In this document: piece by piece, positions 35,501-38,012 of the stretch
Layout of the letters: every line of letters begins with the position of its first letter
Position numbering within the stretch: the first letter of the stretch is position 1
DNA from: Microvirga vignae
GTDB taxonomy: Bacteria; Pseudomonadota; Alphaproteobacteria; Rhizobiales; Beijerinckiaceae
Length of the DNA: 38,012 nucleotides
Direction: 5' to 3'
NCBI RefSeq assembly: GCF_001017175.1
Contig: NZ_LCYG01000098.1
Coordinates: 1-38,012 of the forward strand
Made by a program: the position numbers and the translations under genes
The notes under the pieces: model-generated
Told to the model about the DNA's origin: nothing
The model's database searches: none
The model's input: only the letters and a program-made list of their open reading frames with translations

Positions 35501-36925
35501 CGGCAGAAAGGTATCCAGTTCAGCACCTCTCTCCCCCAGGATCCGGCCGTCCTGGTGACGAACTGCATCGTATTCTGGGAGGACAACCGCTACGCCTTCG
35601 AGGGCAAATACCGGGCGCCGGTGCATTTGCTGCACAAGAGCAACCAGCTGCTGAAAGCCGGAGACAGCTTCAATCTCGCGCTCAGCGAAGAGCTTCCGAC
35701 GAAAGGGGTGGTCGTTTCGGTCATCGCCCGGAAGACGGTCGCCGGCGTGGAGGTCTTCCATCTCAAGATCGAGCGGACCACAAGCCACGACTTCATCGAT
35801 CTCTTCTTCCCATCGGCGGATCCCTATTACAAAAGCCCGGATGTCTGGGTCGACTGGACGGGAGACAACGGCCCGGACGGAAAAACCTCCAGCACCGACA
35901 GGAAGGATGCGCGCAGGTTCCCCGAGGGACAGCCCGTCAATCAGGGCGAGAAGATCAGGGTACCGGATTCAGGTGAGGAGTGGCACTGGATCGGGGCGCG
36001 GCTTCGCAATCGCGGCAACGTGCACGCCGAGAAGGTGAAGGTCAATTTCTCGATCTGCGAACCGCCCGGCGCGGGCGACCGTGGCAACTTCGTCATCAAA
36101 TGGACCGAAACGCTCCCGCGTGTCGATCCGACCGGCACCAATCCCAATCCCGATCCGGTGCTGGGCAAGTGGATGGTTCCGGCAGGTTTCTCCGGGCACA
36201 GCTGCGTTCTGGTGGAGGTCGCCGATTTGCAGGTTCCGCGCGACCACACTGGCGCGGCGCTCGCATCCCAGGAAGAATTCACCGCCAACAACAAGGCGCA
36301 AAAGAATGTCGATGATATCGGACCGAAAGGGTCGAGCCCGTTCGATCCGGTGGACTTCGAGTTCAGCCTCAACAACAGCGCACGCTGGCCCGAGGTCGCC
36401 TATCTGGAGCCCGAGGGCCTACCCTACGGGATGACGCTCACCGTCAGCCCCAGGCGCCGCAGGATCGCCGCGGGAGAAACCGCGATCTTCCGCTGCCGGC
36501 TCGAAGTGGACGACAAGATCATCGCGTCAAGCTGCCATGGCGACAACACCTTCCGGATCAATGCATGGCGCGTCGACCAGGACTCCTCGGTCAGGTGGGG
36601 CGGCGTCGAATATCGTGTTCGTCCCCGCAAGCGCAGCACCACCGATTTTGCAGGTTCGTGGGACTGGCACAGTCTGGTGGAAATCAACGGACACGTCGAT
36701 CCATCCAACATCGCCGGCAGCGTGCGCATCCGCCTGGCCTATGCCAACCACCATGCCAAGTGGGTCTCGGTCGATCTCAAGCCCGGCGCGACATTCAGCT
36801 ACAAGGAAAAGGCCCCGGCCGACACCCGTGAGCTTTACGCCATGGTCCTGTTCGAAGGGAACAAATACTATTCGGAGTCGCGCTCGCCGGAAAGAAGGAT
36901 CATCCCCCCTCCGCCGATCAGGTGA
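32579..36925 (+). CDS. Giant M6-like zinc metalloprotease
   Basis: This 1448-residue protein starts at 32579 behind GGAGG 7 nt upstream; a longer frame from 32357 has no such site. Layout: residues 20-340 form short repeating beta-strands like a propeller, interrupted at about 175-250 by a Cys- and Pro-rich linker. A protease-like start is at 377 (RKALIIPVLDPGQNF). An insert of about 350 residues follows. The zinc motif HEFGHAIGFND spans 851-861 (His851, Glu852, His855), followed by YMDKWAMMDNHTAG and AYHKWQAGW, as in M6 (immune inhibitor A-like) peptidases. About 450 C-terminal residues form beta-sandwich-like modules. No signal peptide, RTX repeats or anchor are visible. The role is unknown; secretion by an unusual route or use as a delivered effector is inference. 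Confidence 0.85.
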   Translation: MDAIVDAPSSDALKGLPKLAGDDLALLTGRGEVVVARKNLVCSYRPGKGGYEPGPEIECPALVTALADSVQGTLVAAGGMVFIAASDGVRKVVDVDGVVRSVMAVGQTVFAVAGRPGRVDGKLFEIDPLRGAILSERSLSSHASRLTADPTGSFLTIADGTMVRTLSLRQGDPCPDDRSSEPSKTSEHPASESRCDCRKEEGEQESGTSVNTVQNQPAPPAEPCDLGTSGLPTPDGGRIIGRGNGVTRHPPGSRRWDPCQTHLFFEPYDIKNVGPFLVASDREARHVAVLAGDDLRLLHQAHFRDGAVILSHRSQPMMLAYTRSESAWKHTVFTELDHEALETEPALNPDIFADTMTWTGTPLPVLKGGRAPAVGNRKALIIPVLDPGQNFNDPDLGKLAQYMNRACFKHVQDFYTENSFNQLTIQFDIHGVHHGKGGPVPLPKPIADYFFPLYVGAHVDLIKSGLTFPATLVFDGRERMTMTIQPLTGGRPSSTINVRLSALLASGLHATYPAEVKFLGAETAAISLKLPNGTSATLNLKFTPTTITINDAGQIAGASATLSTYLDGVIAAAANTAGIPNPFAKPDIRFVVQDSKGPGFLVTRFFNAVSSGPKLEVLSVTYSGAKDPLGLNSAYKGRMVIPATDGSTLKGYLDYVTVLAQEEAGLTYLERRLHTDPSIVIDAAAGKLTSSLFIAQEDGGPGAAIKLSNVSGMDALFDTSNEVANTEVTPGRSLTPKDGAEGFDGLVDHVFTAMVDRLGTTDPQKITEFFKDYGAILFGIVHPAQSDPKDPDFVQPAEWWTAGPTSWKSEFRPTEAPRGARYLPRPKEIQLQSNWALAPMAVKPDYFMFCHEFGHAIGFNDLYKREATYRDDLIYMDKWAMMDNHTAGSHHCAYHKWQAGWIRDEGTRIHRVPRPPEGQTQTHEVLLAPVEHWPDNNTLVSAAQTVFGNPNLPVAQLVWLEPSFGADLFNFIEARQKGIQFSTSLPQDPAVLVTNCIVFWEDNRYAFEGKYRAPVHLLHKSNQLLKAGDSFNLALSEELPTKGVVVSVIARKTVAGVEVFHLKIERTTSHDFIDLFFPSADPYYKSPDVWVDWTGDNGPDGKTSSTDRKDARRFPEGQPVNQGEKIRVPDSGEEWHWIGARLRNRGNVHAEKVKVNFSICEPPGAGDRGNFVIKWTETLPRVDPTGTNPNPDPVLGKWMVPAGFSGHSCVLVEVADLQVPRDHTGAALASQEEFTANNKAQKNVDDIGPKGSSPFDPVDFEFSLNNSARWPEVAYLEPEGLPYGMTLTVSPRRRRIAAGETAIFRCRLEVDDKIIASSCHGDNTFRINAWRVDQDSSVRWGGVEYRVRPRKRSTTDFAGSWDWHSLVEINGHVDPSNIAGSVRIRLAYANHHAKWVSVDLKPGATFSYKEKAPADTRELYAMVLFEGNKYYSESRSPERRIIPPPPIR

Positions 36926-37021
36926 CGCGTTCGATATGTTTTGAGGCCCGCCATGATACCATTGGCCAAGTTCTGGACCTAAAGCGAAGCAGGTTTCAAC
37001 ATGAGCGCTCGCCGAGGTTCC

Positions 37022-37873
37022 TTAAGCGAGCAGGCTGGCGGCGAAGCGGGCGCAGACGAGCAGCAGGAAGAGGCCGAAGGCGACCTCGAGCCGGCGCTTC
37101 GAGAGCCGGTGCGCGAGATGCGCGCCGATGGGCGCCATCCAGGTGCTGGTGGGAATGAAAAGCAGGAAGGCGAGAACCGAGATGTAGCCCAGTGCCAGTG
37201 GCGGCTGGAAGGCGATCACGTCCGGGAAATCCGCCATGTGCGGCCATCCGGCATAGATGTAGCCGATGGCGCCGGGGATCGAAATCAGGATGCCCAGCCC
37301 CGAGGAGGTGGCCACCGCCTGATGGATCGGGCGGCTGTAGAAGGTCATGAACAGGTTCGACAGCTGGCCGCCGCCGATGCCCATGAGGGCCGAGAGCACG
37401 CCGATGAGCCCGCCATAGATCACCATGATGGGCTTGCCCGGCATGTCGAGGCCGAAGCGCCAGGTGTCCTTGCCGAAGAGCAGCCGCACCGCCGAGACGC
37501 CAGCCACCAGCACGAACACCGCCTTGAACAGGTCCGCGGGCGCGAAGCGGGCGACATAGCTGCCCATGATCACCCCGACCACGACCGGCACGGCCCAGAC
37601 CTTCAGGATCGACATGTCGACCGCGCCCTTGGCGCGGTGCGCGGTGAAGGAGCGGAGCGAGGTGGGCACGATGATGGCCAGCGACGTGCCGACGCACAGC
37701 GGCATGCGCACCTCGTCCGGCACGCTCAGGATCCGGAACAGCTCGTAGAGGATCGGCACCATCACTGCGCCGCCGCCGACGCCGAACACCCCGGCGAGCA
37801 GGCCGGTGATCGCACCGGCCGCAAGAAGCGCCACCACGAGCCAGGCGAGATCAAACAGAGAAATGCCGAACAT
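37022..37873 (-). CDS. TauE/SafE-family permease
   Basis: This 283-residue inner-membrane protein has about eight transmembrane segments and the two family repeats, LLAGVFGVGGGAVMVPIL (near the N-terminus) and LSALMGIGGGQLSNLFM (middle). The family moves sulfite, sulfoacetate or related anions. The start at 37873 has AGGGG upstream; an upstream in-frame codon at 37918 lacks this. It converges with the protease gene and is probably unrelated to it. GC content and codon bias appear higher than in the neighbours. Confidence 0.93.
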   Translation of the reverse strand: MFGISLFDLAWLVVALLAAGAITGLLAGVFGVGGGAVMVPILYELFRILSVPDEVRMPLCVGTSLAIIVPTSLRSFTAHRAKGAVDMSILKVWAVPVVVGVIMGSYVARFAPADLFKAVFVLVAGVSAVRLLFGKDTWRFGLDMPGKPIMVIYGGLIGVLSALMGIGGGQLSNLFMTFYSRPIHQAVATSSGLGILISIPGAIGYIYAGWPHMADFPDVIAFQPPLALGYISVLAFLLFIPTSTWMAPIGAHLAHRLSKRRLEVAFGLFLLLVCARFAASLLA

Positions 37874-37935
37874 GAGGGTTCGCCCCTTTCGAAGAAGGCG
37901 GATTTCTTGGGAGTTCAATTTGCTCAGGATGACCT

Positions 37936-37964
37936 GAATGACGGGAAAGCCCCTCCCGTCATTC
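37936..37964. repeat. Inverted repeat upstream of the TauE/SafE gene
   Basis: Perfect 11-bp arms GAATGACGGGA (37936-37946) and TCCCGTCATTC (37954-37964) enclose a 7-nt loop. It may be an operator, a repeat unit or the terminator stem of a gene outside the window. Confidence 0.5.
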
Positions 37965-37988
37965 TGGGGAGAGGCTCTGTTCTCGCTA

Positions 37989-38007
37989 AGCCGCCATGGC
38001 TTTTTTG
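37989..38007 (+). terminator. Weak terminator-like hairpin at window edge
   Basis: Arms AAGCC/GGCTT around GCCAT are followed by a run of T (38002-38007). The stem is short. It could end a transcript coming from the left, but no plus-strand gene lies directly upstream. Confidence 0.3.
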
Positions 38008-38012
38008 AGGTT

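Noticed and set aside
37001..38008. 335-codon plus-strand frame rich in His/Asp/Glu/Arg
   Set aside because: It is antisense to the TauE/SafE permease and has the composition of a mirror frame.

Overview
The window looks like chromosomal accessory DNA from an alphaproteobacterium of the Hyphomicrobiales (Rhizobiales), plausibly a Methylobacteriaceae/Microvirga-like organism. This rests on high GC, a DUF1127 mini-protein, a small secreted TCSRAASLV-type protein, a rhizobial-style palindromic intergenic repeat, and a degenerate receiver of the LPGL-DGW type. The taxonomy is an inference from gene style. I saw no rRNA, tRNA or CRISPR.

Layout. (1) 0.4-2.3 kb: a GapN-like aldehyde dehydrogenase followed by a small exported protein. 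(2) 2.6-7.9 kb: an RND multidrug efflux pair (adaptor then permease, minus strand) with a TetR regulator just downstream. (3) 8.4-11.6 kb: an oxidant-defence block. A TetR gene diverges from an operon-like run of a DUF417/RclC-like membrane protein, DUF1127, MsrB and MsrA, closed by a clear terminator; a small exported protein nearby carries the same type of operator. (4) 12.2-14.5 kb: a TetR-DUF2798-alpha/beta hydrolase operon with a perfect 14-bp palindrome in front, then a degenerate receiver protein. (5) 14.6-16.9 kb: a DUF3095 protein and a divergent ohr/ohrR organic hydroperoxide pair. (6) 17.2-19.9 kb: an epoxide hydrolase diverging from an AraC regulator whose stop codon abuts an IS6-family transposase scrap.

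(7) 20.0-31.2 kb is the most interesting region. It is a divergent locus with ROK repressor, large PIG-L deacetylase and DMT permease on the minus strand. On the plus strand are a complete CUT1 sugar ABC transporter (binding protein, two permeases, ATPase), an argininosuccinate-lyase-superfamily enzyme and a PfkB sugar kinase, tightly spaced or overlapping. No arginine genes are present. I infer an uncharacterised catabolic system that imports a sugar conjugate carrying an acyl group and/or a succinyl-type (aspartate or malate) group, removes these by hydrolysis and by fumarate-releasing beta-elimination, and phosphorylates the sugar.

(8) 31.2-32.6 kb: a gene-poor scar region with a palindromic repeat and the tail of a broken DMT exporter. 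(9) 32.6-36.9 kb: a 1448-residue M6-like metalloprotease with a propeller-like N-terminus and no visible signal peptide. (10) 37.0-37.9 kb: a TauE/SafE-type permease.

A theme across regions 2-4 is one shared operator. Seven 14-bp sites close to ATACMGATCRGTAT lie in front of three different TetR genes, the RND pump, the RclC-like operon and a small exported protein. All three TetR proteins have a Gly-Cys at an equivalent place in the ligand domain, so they may form an overlapping, possibly thiol-based, stress network.
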